Positions 1 through 11,255 of a stretch of DNA of 64,000 bases are shown here, piece by piece. Below the pieces are notes generated by a model, which did no database searches, was not told the origin of the DNA, and saw only the letters and a program-made list of their open reading frames with translations. The position numbers were made by a program, and so were the translations under genes. Source of the DNA: Serripes groenlandicus (taxonomy: Eukaryota > Mollusca > Bivalvia > Cardiida > Cardiidae); assembly GCA_031761405.1 (NCBI GenBank), contig JASEVX010000010.1, positions 11,659,933 to 11,723,932 on the forward strand. Direction: 5' to 3'. Every line of letters starts with the position of its first letter. Position 1 is the first letter of the stretch.

Positions 1-414
1 TTATTCTGATACAACATATAAACAGCAGACAACTTTCAAAGTATCTAGTCATAGATATGTTAAATTTCTATCAATGTGAACATGGATCAAAAGTGAAAAC
101 ATCGAAGCAAATGGAGAAATTGCTCAGCATAAACAATTTCCCCTTTGCTCACAAGGTTTTCAAAGACCGACTGCTGAAGGAGGCCAGAAAGTATCTGTAT
201 GATGGAAAGGGTTATGTGATTATGCTGAATTGTGGGTTTTCAATACTTCAATTTACAAAATCTATATTGAAGCCAAAGTATTCTGCTCGAGTTTCCTTTA
301 ACAAAGGAGTTTAATTTGAATCCATATTTCATGCTATATAATATAATATTGGTTTGCACCTTTATAACTTGTAAACTAGAATGAATAGATGAATGGCGGT
401 TTAACGCTCAGGGT
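1..414. other. Non-coding flank, tail of a further upstream paralogous segment
   Basis: No gene is visible. The stretch aligns by eye with 37890-38300, which lies just beyond exon 1 of gene 3, and more weakly with 61930-62040. The array therefore continues to the left of the window, and this is the upstream side of another IFI27-like gene copy whose exons are outside. An open frame at 57-314 is not conserved in the paralogue and is not taken as a gene. Confidence 0.6.
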
Positions 415-423
415 CATTATTTC
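415..423. repeat. Left 9-bp target site duplication of the foldback element
   Basis: CATTATTTC lies immediately outside the left terminal inverted repeat and recurs exactly at 9758-9766 outside the right one. Paralogous unoccupied sites in the window carry one copy in the same context, for example ACATTATTACAACAA near 38570 and 53870. Confidence 0.9.
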
Positions 424-606
424 GGTAAGGTGAAGTTGGTGTCTAGTGTCTAGTATCTAGTATCGTTTAGCATAAACGATACTGGCAACCAGACACTAGT
501 GTCGTTTAAGGAACTAGATATATAATTTTCAATTTCAGACTCCAGTGTCGTTTAACATTAAACGACACTGGCAACCAGACACTAGTATCGTTTAAGGAAC
601 TGGATA
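424..606. repeat. Left outer terminal inverted repeat with about two satellite monomers
   Basis: This is the outermost arm, the reverse complement of 9541-9757. It contains a short series of GTCTAGTGTCTAGTATCTAG steps and the hairpin TATCGTTTAGCATAAACGATA before the first standard monomers. Confidence 0.8.
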
Positions 607-1708
607 TCTTGATAACTCGAACATATCGATATATCGAACATATCGATATATCGAACATACCGATAACTCAAACACATTGATATCTCGAATACATTGATAA
701 AACGAATGTTTTTTACTTGAACATATTGACAACTCGAAGATATCGATATCTCGAACCTTTCGATATCTCGAACTTTTCGATATCTCGAACCTTTCGATAT
801 CTCGATTATTTTTCGATATCTCTAACTTTATATATCTCGAACTTTTCGATATCGATATGTTCGAGATATCGAAAAAAATGGAGATATCGAAAAGTTCGAG
901 AAATCGTTGGAGATATCGAAAAGTACTGGATATATTGATAACTCGAACATATCGATATCTCGAACATACCGATAACTCAAACACATCGATATCTCGAATA
1001 CAATGATAAAACGAATGTTTGAACATATTGATAACTCGAAGATATCGATATCTCGAACCTTTCGATATCTCGATTAATTTTCGATATCTCTAACTTTATA
1101 TATCTCGAACTTTTCGATATCTCGAACCTTTCGATATCTCGAACCTTTCGATATCTCGATTATTTTTCGATATCTCTAACTTTATATATCTCGAACTTTT
1201 CGATATCGATATGTTCGAGATATCGAAAAGTTCGAAATATCGAAAAATTCGAGATATCGAAAAAAAGGAGATATCGAAAAAAATGGAGATGTCGAAATGT
1301 TCGAGATATCCAAAGGTTCGAGATATGGATAGGTTCGACATATCGAAAAGTTTGAGATATCGAATAGTTGGAAATATTGTTGGAGATATCGAAAAATTCG
1401 AGATATCGAAATTTTGAGATATCGGAATGTTCGAGATATTGGAAAATTCGAGATATCGAAAAGTTCGCGATATAGAAAGGTTAGAGATATCGTATTGTTC
1501 CAGATATCGAAAAGTTCGATATATCGAAAAGTTCGAGATATCGAAAAGTTCGAGATATCGAAAAGTTCGAGATATCGAAAAGTTTGAGATATCGAAAGGT
1601 TCGAGATATCGATATGTTCAAGTTGTCAAAATGTTCAAGTTAAAAACATTCGTTTTTCAATGTATTCGAGATATCGATGTGTTCGAGTTATCGGTATGTT
1701 CGAGATAG
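607..1708. repeat. Left 17-bp minisatellite block
   Basis: Tandem copies of a 17-bp unit, GATATCGAAAAGTTCGA, with point variants. The orientation flips several times inside the block: reverse-complement copies at about 720-850 and 1030-1205, forward copies at about 857-930 and 1210-1640. The unit contains the palindrome GATATC and TTCGA steps, so both strands fold and six-frame translation yields spurious frames rich in RYRKVRDIEKFEIS. The same block recurs inverted at 8425-9540. Confidence 0.85.
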
Positions 1709-3910
1709 GAACTAGATATATAATTTTCAATTTTCTGACTCCAGTGTCGTTTAACACTAAACGACACTGGCAACCAGACACTAGTGTCGTTTAAGGAACT
1801 AGATATAAATTTTCAATTTCAGACTCCAGTGTCGTTTAACATTAAACGACACTGGCAACCAGACACTAGTATCGTTTAAGGAACTAGCTATATAATTAAT
1901 CAATTTTCTGACTCCAGTGTCGTTTAACACTAAACGACACTGGCAACCAGACACTAGTGTCGTTTAAGGAACTAGGTATATAATTAATCAATTGTCAGAC
2001 TCCAGTGTCGTTTAACACTAAACGACACTGGCAACCAGACACTAGTATCGTTTAAGGAACTCGATATATAATTAATCAACTTTCAGATTCCAGTGTCGTT
2101 TAACATTAAACGACACTGGCAACCAGACACTAGTATCGTTTAAGGAACTAGCTATATAATTAATCAATTTTCTGACTCCAGTGTCGTTTAACACTAAACG
2201 ACACTGGCAACCAGACACTAGTGTCGTTTAAGGAACTAGGTATATAATTAATCAATTGTCAGACTCCAGTATCGTTTAACACTAAACGACACTGGCAACC
2301 AGACACTAGTATCGTTTAAGGAACTCGATATATAATTAATCAACTTTCAGATTCCAGTGTCGTTTAACACTAAACGACACTGGCAACCAGACACTAGTAT
2401 CGTTTAAGGAACTAGATATAATTAATAAATGTTCAGACTCCAGTGTCGTTTAACGCTAAACGACACTGGCAACCAGACACTAGTATCGTTTAAGGAACCG
2501 GAACAAATAATTTTCAACTTTCAGATTCCAGTGTCGTTTAACACTAAACGACACTGGCAACCAGACACTAGTATCGTTTAAGGAACTCGATATATAATTA
2601 ATCAACTTTCAGATTCCAGTGTCGTTTAACACTAAACGACACTGGCAACCAGACACTAGTATCGTTTAAGGAACTAGATATATAATTAATCAATTTTCTG
2701 ACTCCAGTGTCGTTTAACACTAAACGACACTGGCAACCAGACACTAGTATCGTTTAAGGAACTAGATATATAATTAATTAATTGTCAGACTCCAGTGTCG
2801 TTTAACACCAAACGACACTGGCAACCAGACACTAGTGTCGTTTAAGGAACTAGATATATAATTAATTAATTGTCAGACTCCAGTGTCGTTTAACACTAAA
2901 CGACACTGGCAACCAGACACTAGTATCGTTTAAGGAAACGAACAAATAATGTTCAACTTTTAGATTCCGGTGTCGTTTAACAGTAAACGACACTGGCAAC
3001 CAGACACTAGTATCGTTTAAGGAACTATATATAATTAATAAATTTTCAGACTCCAGTGTCGTTTAACACTAAACGACACTGGCAACCAGACACTAGTATC
3101 GTTTAAGGAAACAGAACAAATAATTTTCAACTTTCAGATTCCAGTGTCGTTTAACACTAAACGACACTGGCAACCAGACACTAGTGTCGTTTAAGGATCT
3201 AGATATATAATTAATCAATTTTCAGATTCCAGTGTCGTTTAACACTAAACGACACTGGCAACCATACACTAGTATCGTTTAAGGAACTGGATATATCATT
3301 TTCATTTTTCAGACTCCAGTGTCGTTTAACACTAAACGACACTGGCAACCAGACACTAGTATCGTTTAAGGATCTAGATATATAATTAATTAACTTTCAG
3401 GATCATGTGTCGTTTAACACTAAACGACACTGGCAACCAGACACTAGTATCGTTTAAGGAACTCGATATATAATTTATCAACTTTCAGATTCCAGTGTCG
3501 TTTAACACTAAACGACACTGGCAACCAGACACTAGTATCGTTTAAGGAACTAGATATAATTAATACATTTTCAGACTCCAGTGTCGTTTAACGCTAAACG
3601 ACATCGGCAACCAGACACTAGTATCGTTTAAGGAACCGGAACAAATAATTTTCAACTTTCAGATTCCAGTGTCGTTTAACACTAAACGACACTGGCAACC
3701 AGACACTAGTATCGTTTAAGGAACCGGAACAAATAAATTTCAACTTTCAGATTCCAGTGTCGTTTAACACTAAACGACACTGGCAACCAGACACTAGTAT
3801 CGTTTAAGGAACTCGATATATAATTATTCAACTTTCAGATTCCAGTGTCGTTTAACACTAAACGACACTGGCAACCATACACTAGTATCGTTTAAGGATC
3901 TAGATATATT
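1709..3910. repeat. Left 88-bp palindromic satellite array, about 25 copies
   Basis: Monomers of 84-89 bp. Each holds CCAGTGTCGTTTA, a four-base loop and its complement TAAACGACACTGG, then CAACCAGACACTAGTATCG, then an AT-rich spacer of variable sequence. The 11-bp core AGTGTCGTTTA recurs three times per monomer in alternating orientation. The array runs in the opposite direction to the one at 5781-8424. Confidence 0.9.
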
Positions 3911-4230
3911 ATTAATAAATTAGTGTTAAACGACACTGGAGTCTGAAAAATGAAAATTATATATCCAGTTCCTTAAACGATACTAGTGTCTGGTTGCCAG
4001 TGTCGTTTAGTGTTAAACGACACTAGAGTCTGAAAGATGATTAATTATATATCCAGTTCCTTAGACGATACTAGTGTCTGGTTGCCAGTGTCGTTTAGCC
4101 TTAAACGACACTGGAGTCTGAAAGTTGATTCTGGAAACTATGTTGAAGAAATTAAAGTTAGATATGTAGTTCCTTGAACGACACTATTGTCTAGTTGCCA
4201 GTGTCGTTTAGTGTTAGACATTGGACATTG
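3911..4230. repeat. Satellite monomers in inverted orientation (left of centre)
   Basis: At about 3905-3925 the satellite switches strand without a spacer, and three to four monomers then run in the orientation of the right arm. They make an internal inverted repeat inside the left half and end at the start of the GC-rich centre. Confidence 0.8.
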
Positions 4231-5780
4231 AAACCTAAATATTGTCCGAGCTATACCACTCACCGTCAGCGCGGGTAGACTGCGCGACCTGCCTCTTAGC
4301 ATATGCGGCCATGGCTCACATTTCCCCTTCTAGCAGCGGAGTTCTAGCGTAAAACGAGGCTCAGCATTTCGCCGTCAACGCGGGTAGACTGCGGGACCTG
4401 CCGTTTAGCATATGCGGCCCCGGCTCACATTTCCCCTACTAGCAGCGGAGTGCTGACGTAAAACAAGGCTCATGACTTCGCCGTAAGCGCGGGTAGATTG
4501 CGGTACCTACCTTATAGCGTATGCTCACATTTCCCCGACTAGCAGCGGAGTGCTCCCCGTAAAACACGCAGCAGACTCGGGTAGAATAAATGAATGAATG
4601 TATATTGTTTTATGGCGCATCGACAGCTAAGGTCATTTAGCGCGCAAGACTCGGGTAGAAATCTGCCTCAACGCCGTTGTTCCTCTTCCGTGAGAAAGAG
4701 AAAAGTGTTCCACTCGATTGTGAATTTTTGTTTTGTTCCATTCCCGTGACAAGGGCCTGTAGGCCCAAGTGCACCCCGTCATACACGTGGCAGACTCGGG
4801 TAGAAATCCGCCTTAAGGCCACTCCTCCACACCCGTGAGAAAAAAAAAAGTGTTCCACTCCATTGTGAATTTATTTTTTGTTCCACTCCCGTGGCAAGGG
4901 CCTGTTGGCCCGAGTACTCCCCGTAATACACGCAGCTGACTCGGGTAGAAATCCGGCTTAACGCCGTTGTTTCACTCCTGTCATATTTGAATGACCAATG
5001 TCTACTGCCACGACATTCAATTTCTGAAAGTCCAATGTCCAATGTCGTGCAAGCACGACATTCATTTCTGAATGTCCAATGTCCAATGTTCAATATCGTG
5101 CCACCACGACATTCATTTCTTGAATGTCCAATGTCGTGCCACCACGACATTCAACTTTTGAATGTTCATTTCCCCTACTAGCAGCCGAGTGCTCGCCTAA
5201 ATCAAGGCTCAGCACTTCGCCGTAAGCGCGGGTAGACTCCGGTACCTGCCGTATAGCAAATGCGGCACCGGCTTAAATTTTCCCTACTAGCAGCGGAGTG
5301 CTAGCGTAAAACAAGGCTCAGGACTTCGCCGTAAGCGCGGGTAGACTGTTGACCAGTCATATAGCACATACGGCCTCGGCTCACATTTCCCCTACCAGCA
5401 GCGGAGTGCTAGCGCGAAACAAGGCCAGCACTTCGCCGGCAGCGCGGGTAGACTGCGGGACCTGCCGTATAGCGTATGCGGCCCCGGCTCTCATTTCCCC
5501 TACTAGCAGCCGAGTTCTCGCGTAAAACAAGTCTCAGCACTTCGAGGTAAGCGCGGGTAGACTGCGGGACCTGCCGTATAGCATATGCTGCCCCGGCGCA
5601 CATTTCCCTACTAGCAGCGGAGTTATAGCGTAAAACAAGGCTCAGCACTTCGTCGTAAGCGCGAGTAGACTGCGGGACCTACCGTATAGCGTATGCAGCC
5701 CCGGCTCACATTTCCCCGGCTAGCAGCGGAATGCTCCGCGTAATACACTCGGCAGACTCAGGTAGAAATCCGCCTTAAAC
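4231..5780. repeat. GC-rich central module of the foldback element
   Basis: This block differs in composition from the AT-rich arms. Repeats of about 109 bp contain GCGGGTAGACTGCGGGACCT and TAGCAGCGGAGTGCTAGCG (near 4260-4560 and 5165-5760). Between them lie about three units of 145-165 bp beginning CTCGGGTAGAAATC (4640-4980) and a run of short palindromes around GTCCAATGTCGTG and CACGACATTCA (4990-5165). The symmetry axis of the whole element is near 5090. No coding potential is seen. Confidence 0.75.
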
Positions 5781-8424
5781 GACACTAGTGTCTGGTTGCC
5801 CGTGTCGTTTAGTGTTAAACGACACTGGAGTCTGAAAATTGTTTAATTATATAGCCAGTTCCTTAAACGATACTAGTGTCTGGTTGCCAGTGTCGTTTAG
5901 TGTTAAACGACACTGGAGTCTGAAAGTTGATTAATTATATATACAGTTCCTTAAACGATACTAGTGTCTGGTTGCGAGTATCGTTTAGTGTTAAACGACA
6001 ATCGAGTAATTAAATATCCAGTTCCTTAAACGATACTAGTGTCTGGTTGCCAGTGTCGTTAAGTGTTAAACGACACTGGAGTCTGAAAAATGAAAATTAT
6101 ATATCCAGTTCCTTAAACGATACTAGTGTCTGGTTGCCAGTGTCGTTTAGTGTTAAACGACACTGGAGTCTGAAAATTTATTAATTATATATAGTTCCTT
6201 AAACGATACTAGTGTCTGATTACCAGTGTCGTTTAGTGTTAAACGACACTGGAGTCTGACAATTGATTACATTTTTATCTAGTTTCTTAAAATTATTTGC
6301 TCCGTTTCCTTAAACGATACTAGTGCCTGGTTGCCAGTGTCGTTTAGTGTTAAACAACACTGGAGTCTGAAAAATAAAAATGATATAACCAGTTCCTTAA
6401 ACGATACTAGTGTCTGGTTGCCAGTGTCGTTTAGTGTTAAACGACACTGGAGTCTGACAATTGATTAAGTATATATCTAGTTCCTTAAACGATACTAGTG
6501 TCTGGTTGCCAGTGTCGTTTAGTGTTAAACGACACTGGAGTCTGAAATTGAAAATTATATATCTAGTTCCTTAAACGACACTAGTGTCTGGTTGCCAGTG
6601 TCGTTTAGTGTTAAACGACACTGGAGTCTGAAATTGAAAGTTATATATCTAGTTCCTTAAACGACACTAGTGTCTGGTTGCCAGTGTCGTTTAGTGTTAA
6701 ACGACACTGGAGTCAGAAAATTGATTTATTATATAGCTAGTTCCTTAAACGATACTAGTGTCTGGTTGCCAGTGTCGTTTAGTGTTAAACGACACTGGAG
6801 TCTGACAATTGATTAATTATATATCTAGTTCCTTAAATGATACTAGTGTCTGGTTGCCAGTGTCGTTTAGTGTTAAACGACACTGAAGTCTGAAATTGAA
6901 AATTATATATCTAGTTCCTTAAACGACACTAGTGTCTGGTTGCCAGTGTCGTTTAGTGTTAAACGACACTGGAGTCTGATAATTGATTAATTATATACCT
7001 AGTTCCTTAAACGACACTAGTGTCTGGTTGCCAGTGTCGTTTAGTGTTAAACGACACTGGAGTCAGAAAATTGATTAATTATATAGCTAGTTCCTTAAAC
7101 GATACTAGTGTCTGGTTGCCAGTGTCGTTTAGTGTTAAACGACACTGGAGTCTGAAATTGAAAATTATATATCTAGTTCCTTAAACGACACTAGTGTCTG
7201 GCTGCCAGTGTCGTTTAGTGTTAAACGACACTGGAGTCTGACAATTGATTAATTATATACCTAGTTCCTTAAACGACACTAGTGTCTGGTTGCCAGTGTC
7301 GTTTAGTGTTAAACGACACTGGAGTCAGAAAATTGATTAATTATATAGCTAGTTCCTTAAACGATACTAGTGTCTGGTTGCCAGTGTCGTTTAGTGTTAA
7401 ACGACACTGGAGTCTGAAATTGAAAATTATATATCTAGTTCCTTAAACGACACTAGTGTCTGGCTGCCAGTGTCGTTTAGTGTTAAACGACACTGGAGTC
7501 TGACAATTGATTAATTATATACCTAGTTCCTTAAACGACACTAGTGTCTGGTTGCCAGTGTCGTTTAGTGTTAAACGACACTGGAGTCAGAAAATTGATT
7601 AATTATATAGCTAGTTCCTTAAACGATACTAGTGTCTGATTGCCAGTGTCGTTTAGTGTTAAACGACACTGGAGTCTGACAATTGATTACATTTTTATCT
7701 AGTTTCTTAAAATTATTTGCTCCGTTTCCTTAAACGATACTAGTGTCTGGTTGCCAGTGTCGTTTAGTGTTAAACGACACTGGAGTCTGAAAAATGAAAA
7801 TGATATAACCAGTTCCTTAAACGATACTAGTGTCTGGTTGCCAGTGTCGTTTAGTGTTAAACGACACTGGAGTCTGACAATTGATTAAGTATATATCTAG
7901 TTCCTTAAACGATACTAGTGTCTGGTTGCCAGTGTCGTTTAGTGTTAAACGACACTGGAGTCTGAAATTGAAAATTATATATCTAGTTCCTTAAACGACA
8001 CTAGTGTCTGGTTGCCAGTGTCGTTTAGTGTTAAACGACACTGGAGTCTGAAATTGAAAGTTATATATCTAGTTCCTTAAACGACACTAGTGTCTGGTTG
8101 CCAGTGTCGTTTAGTGTTAAACGACACTGGAGTCAGAAAATTGATTTATTATATAGCTAGTTCCTTAAACGATACTAGTGTCTGGTTGCCAGTGTCGTTT
8201 AGTGTTAAACGACACTGGAGTCTGACAATTGATTAATTATATATCTAGTTCCTTAAACGATACTAGTGTCTGGTTGCTAGTGTCGTTTAATGTTAAACGA
8301 CACTGGAGTCTGAAATTGAAAATTTATATCTAGTTCCTTAAACGACACTAGTGTCTGGTTGCCAGTGTCGTTTAGTGTTAAACGACACTGGAGTCAGAAA
8401 ATTGAAAATTATATATCTAGTTCC
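5781..8424. repeat. Right 88-bp palindromic satellite array with higher-order structure, about 30 copies
   Basis: These are the same monomers as at 1709-3910 but reverse-complemented. There is a three-monomer higher-order repeat of about 265 bp near 7083, 7348 and 7611. A longer repeat of about 1.42 kb is marked by the unusual spacer CTAGTTTCTTAAAATTATTT at about 6280 and 7700. This indicates recent local amplification inside one arm only. Confidence 0.85.
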
Positions 8425-9540
8425 TATCTCGAACATACCGATAACTCGAACACATCGATATCTCGAATACATTGAAAAACGAATGTTTTTAACTTGAACA
8501 TTTTGACAACTTGAACATATCGATATCTCGAACCTTTCGATATCTCGAACTTTTCGATATCTCGAACTTTTCGATATCTCGAACTTTTCGATATCTGGAA
8601 CAATACGATATCTCTAACCTTTCTATATCGCGAACTTTTCGATATCTCGAATTTTCCAATATCTCGAACATTCCGATATCTCAAAATTTCGATATCTCGA
8701 ATTTTTCGATATCTCCAACAATATTTCCAATTATTCGATATCTCAAACTTTTCGATATGTCGAACCTATCAATATCTCGAACATTTCGATATCTCCATTT
8801 TTTTTCGATATCTCCAATTTTTTCGATATCTCGATTTTTTCGATATCTCGAATTTTTCGATATCTCGAATTTTTCGATATCTCGAACATATCGATATCGA
8901 AAAGTTCGAGATATATAAAGTTAGAGATATCGAAAAATAATCGAGATATCGAAAGTTTCGAGATATCGAAAAGTTCGAGATATATAAAGTTAGAGATATC
9001 GAAAAATAATCGAGATATCGAAAAGTTCGAGATATCGAAAAATTCGAGATATCGAAAAAATTCGAGACATCTAAAGGTTCGAGATATCGATATCTTCGAG
9101 TTGTCAATATGTTCAAGTTAAAAACATTCGTTTTATCAATGTATTCGAGATATCGATGTGTTTGAGTTATCGGTATGTTCGAGATATCGATATGTTCGAG
9201 TTATCAATATATCCAGTACTTTTCGATATCTCCAACAATATCTCGAACTTTTCGATATCTCCATTTTTTCGATATCTCGAACATATCGATATCGAAAAGT
9301 TCGAGATATAGAAAAATAATCGAGATATCGAAAGGTTCAAGATATCGAAAAGTTCGAGATATCGACAAGTTCGAGATATCGAAAAGTTCGAGATATCGAA
9401 AGGTTCGAGATATCGATATCTTCGAGTTGTCAATATGTTCAAGTAAAAAACATTCGTTTTATCAATGTATTCGAGATATCGATGTGTTTGAGTTATCGGT
9501 ATGTTCGAGATATCGATATGTTCGAGTTATCAATATATCC
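8425..9540. repeat. Right 17-bp minisatellite block
   Basis: Mirror image of 607-1708: tandem GATATCGAAAAGTTCGA-type units with internal strand flips at about 8895 and 9290. The block also contains partial internal duplications (for example 8905-9060). Confidence 0.85.
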
Positions 9541-9757
9541 AGTTCCTTAAACGATACTAGTGTCTGGTAGCCAGTGTCGTATAATGTTAAACGACACTGG
9601 AGTCTGAAATTGAAAATTATATATCTAGTTCCTTAAACGACACTAGTGTCTGGTTGCCAGTAGCGTTTATGCTAAACGATACTAGATTCTGGTTGCCAGT
9701 ATCGTTTATGCTAAACGATACTAGATACTAGACACTAGACACCAACTTCACCTTACC
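9541..9757. repeat. Right outer terminal inverted repeat
   Basis: Reverse complement of the left outer arm, with one extra TATCGTTTATGCTAAACGATA hairpin. It ends CCAACTTCACCTTACC directly before the second CATTATTTC. Confidence 0.85.
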
Positions 9758-9766
9758 CATTATTTC
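9758..9766. repeat. Right 9-bp target site duplication of the foldback element
   Basis: CATTATTTC, identical to 415-423. The sequence then resumes as the ordinary paralogous segment (AACAAGTTAAATTATATG...). Confidence 0.9.
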
Positions 9767-9795
9767 AACAAGTTAAATTATATGTTAACTTGAAT

Positions 9796-9985
9796 TTAAA
9801 GTTGTTTTCAACGGTGTTTTAGTTATATCATGGCGGTCAGTTCACCTGACGTTTTCTCCTTGCCTTTCTCACCTTTTTTTTTTCAAAGAAACATTCGTCC
9901 GTGGTAAATGTCTACCGGAAATAATGAATAATCGAACCGGTGTTCAGATTCACGACTCCTCGATTGGTTGTCTTCGTCATCACAG
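9796..9985 (-). mobile_element. tRNA-headed SINE relic, head truncated
   Basis: Read on the minus strand it has the remnant of a tRNA-like head, then ACCGCCATGATATAACTAAA and a tail GTTGAAAACAACTTTAAATT. It is the same family as the full-length copy at 12331-12630. The A box is lost. It lies 30 bp from the foldback insertion. Confidence 0.6.
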
Positions 9986-10058
9986 GTTATATATATATAA
10001 TTTAGGTATTTTACACAGTTATAACTGTTTAGGGTAGAATGAATAGATGTGTGGTGTT

Positions 10059-10948
10059 CTTCTTCTTCTACCAATGTTGCACAGGGCCCACTCTGGTTCA
10101 TCAGCGTACAAGGTTAACTGTACTTGGTTGTGGTGAGGCGCGAATTGTGCAGTTATAAACATATGTACCAAGGGTATAGTTAGATCAAATACTGCGCCAC
10201 CCCGGATTTGAATTCTTCCAAGGAGGTGGCCGCCGCAATATGCTCTGGTAGCTAGTTCCATATATGTATGGTGGACGGTAAGAAGGAGTGCCGTAGGAAG
10301 TCTGTTCAACAGAAGGGGACATTGTAGCGGATGACAATGCCTCTGGTTGCTACTTTGGCTGTATGTAGGTATGGTGCCGCAGGAAGGTCTATGAGGTTGT
10401 AGACGATGCGGTAGATCATTGTCAGCTTGGCTTGGCTGCGTCTCTGCTGTAGGGTCTGCCAGCCAAGTGAGGCAATCATATTCGATGTGCTGCTAGTGGT
10501 CCGGTAGTCTTGTACGCCATGTCCTTGGTCTCAGATGGGCAGCTGGATAAGTTACGCCTTATGAATGTAAAGCTGTTGTTTGCCTTTTTTGTTGTAGTAT
10601 TCACATGGTCTTTCCATTAGAGGTCATCTGATATTGTTACTCCAAAATACCTTCCGAATTTGGTGGTGTTAAGTTTCTGACCATGGACAATGTAGCTGCT
10701 TTTGATAGGGTTTTTCTTTCGTGTAATATGAAGGACCTCGCACTACGATGGATTGAAGCTCATGATCCAGTGCTTTTCCCACTGTTGTAGTCAAGGTCCT
10801 CTTGGAGTAATTCTGTATCCCTTTTCCTTCTCGTGTATCTATAGAGGAGACAGTCATCAGCGAAGGGGCGGGTTGGTGATTTAACGCACTCAGACAGGTC
10901 ATTTATGTATACCAGAAAGGGGAGAGGGCCAAGGACTGTTCTCTGAAC
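10059..10948 (-). pseudogene. 5'-truncated LINE (non-LTR reverse transcriptase) relic
   Basis: The minus strand encodes, from about 10945 leftwards, a reverse-transcriptase segment with VLGPLPFLVYINDLSE and the catalytic-type FADDCLLYR. Further down are a decayed LGWQTLQQRRSQAKLTMIYR stretch and a C-terminal HSFLPSTIHIWN-x-LPEHI segment, spread over different frames. These are the usual last third of a LINE ORF2. The 3' end carries a short GAA-type tail at 10059-10067. The neighbouring unit sequence (GATGTGTGGTGTT / TTTTAACGTGCATG) is interrupted exactly here, and paralogues at 31860, 38555 and 53860 lack the insert. The clade cannot be decided by eye (CR1/Jockey/RTE-X-like). Confidence 0.75.
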
Positions 10949-11004
10949 TGTTTTAACGTGCATGAACATTATTACAACAACTTAACAACTATGTTATTTT
11001 GAAT

Positions 11005-11255
11005 TTTAAGTTGTTACTAAAAGTTGCTTTTTCTCACTTTTATTTCACACAACATTCGTACCAGGTAACTGGCTACCTTCGCATTGCGACTATTTTTTTC
11101 CATTTGTGGAAGACGAATGGCTCTAGACACAATGACTAGCGATTTGCCAGTCATCGGAAAGAATGAATAATCGAACCGGGGCAGGGTTCGGACTCGAGCC
11201 TCTTCGACTGATAGTTATTGACGTTACCGACTGTGCTATCGCCTCTCGACTGTAA
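11005..11255 (-). mobile_element. tRNA-headed SINE relic
   Basis: On the minus strand it starts with a tRNA-like head: A-box-like TAGCACAGTCGGTAACG, then a B-box region degraded to GAGTCCGAACCC. The body then contains the GGTAGCCAGTTACCTGG and GAATGTTGTGTGAAATAAA blocks. The central ACCGCCGTGATAT block is deleted. Confidence 0.6.

Larger units (their letters stand above)
424..9757. mobile_element. Giant foldback-type element (9.3 kb inverted repeat, non-autonomous)
   Basis: The element starts GGTAAGGTGAAGTTGGTGTC and ends with the exact reverse complement, and it is flanked by the 9-bp duplication CATTATTTC. Its arms mirror each other: outer satellite, 17-bp minisatellite, 88-bp satellite array, then a GC-rich centre near 4231-5780, then the same blocks inverted. 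The junctions at 1700-1745 and 8385-8430 are near-perfect reverse complements. No transposase-like frame exists; all open frames are read-through of tandem repeats. Long inverted repeats made of short tandem repeats, with 8-9 bp duplications, are the definition of Foldback elements (Drosophila FB, sea urchin TU). The class assignment is inference; the structure and the duplication are seen directly. The source of transposase is unknown, and a Mutator-like one would fit a 9-bp duplication. Confidence 0.85.

Noticed and set aside
57..314. 85-codon frame at the left edge
   Set aside because: The paralogous sequence at 37890-38180 does not keep the frame. No domain is recognisable.
592..1708. Several open frames of 68-144 codons rich in RYRKVRDIEKFEISKSS-like repeats (also 8424-9570)
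   Set aside because: They are read-through of the 17-bp minisatellite. They exist on both strands and in several frames, with no start context or conservation.
4637..5648. Open frames of 64-123 codons in the GC-rich centre
   Set aside because: They span the internal tandem repeats and appear on both strands. No conserved protein pattern.
1709..8424. Regular direct repeats with variable spacers, reminiscent of a CRISPR array
   Set aside because: Monomers are 84-89 bp with short, related AT-rich spacers, occur in both orientations inside a transposon, and the host is eukaryotic.
424..9757. Interpretation as centromeric or ordinary satellite DNA
   Set aside because: Terminal inverted repeats, a 9-bp target duplication and empty paralogous sites show a single inserted element.
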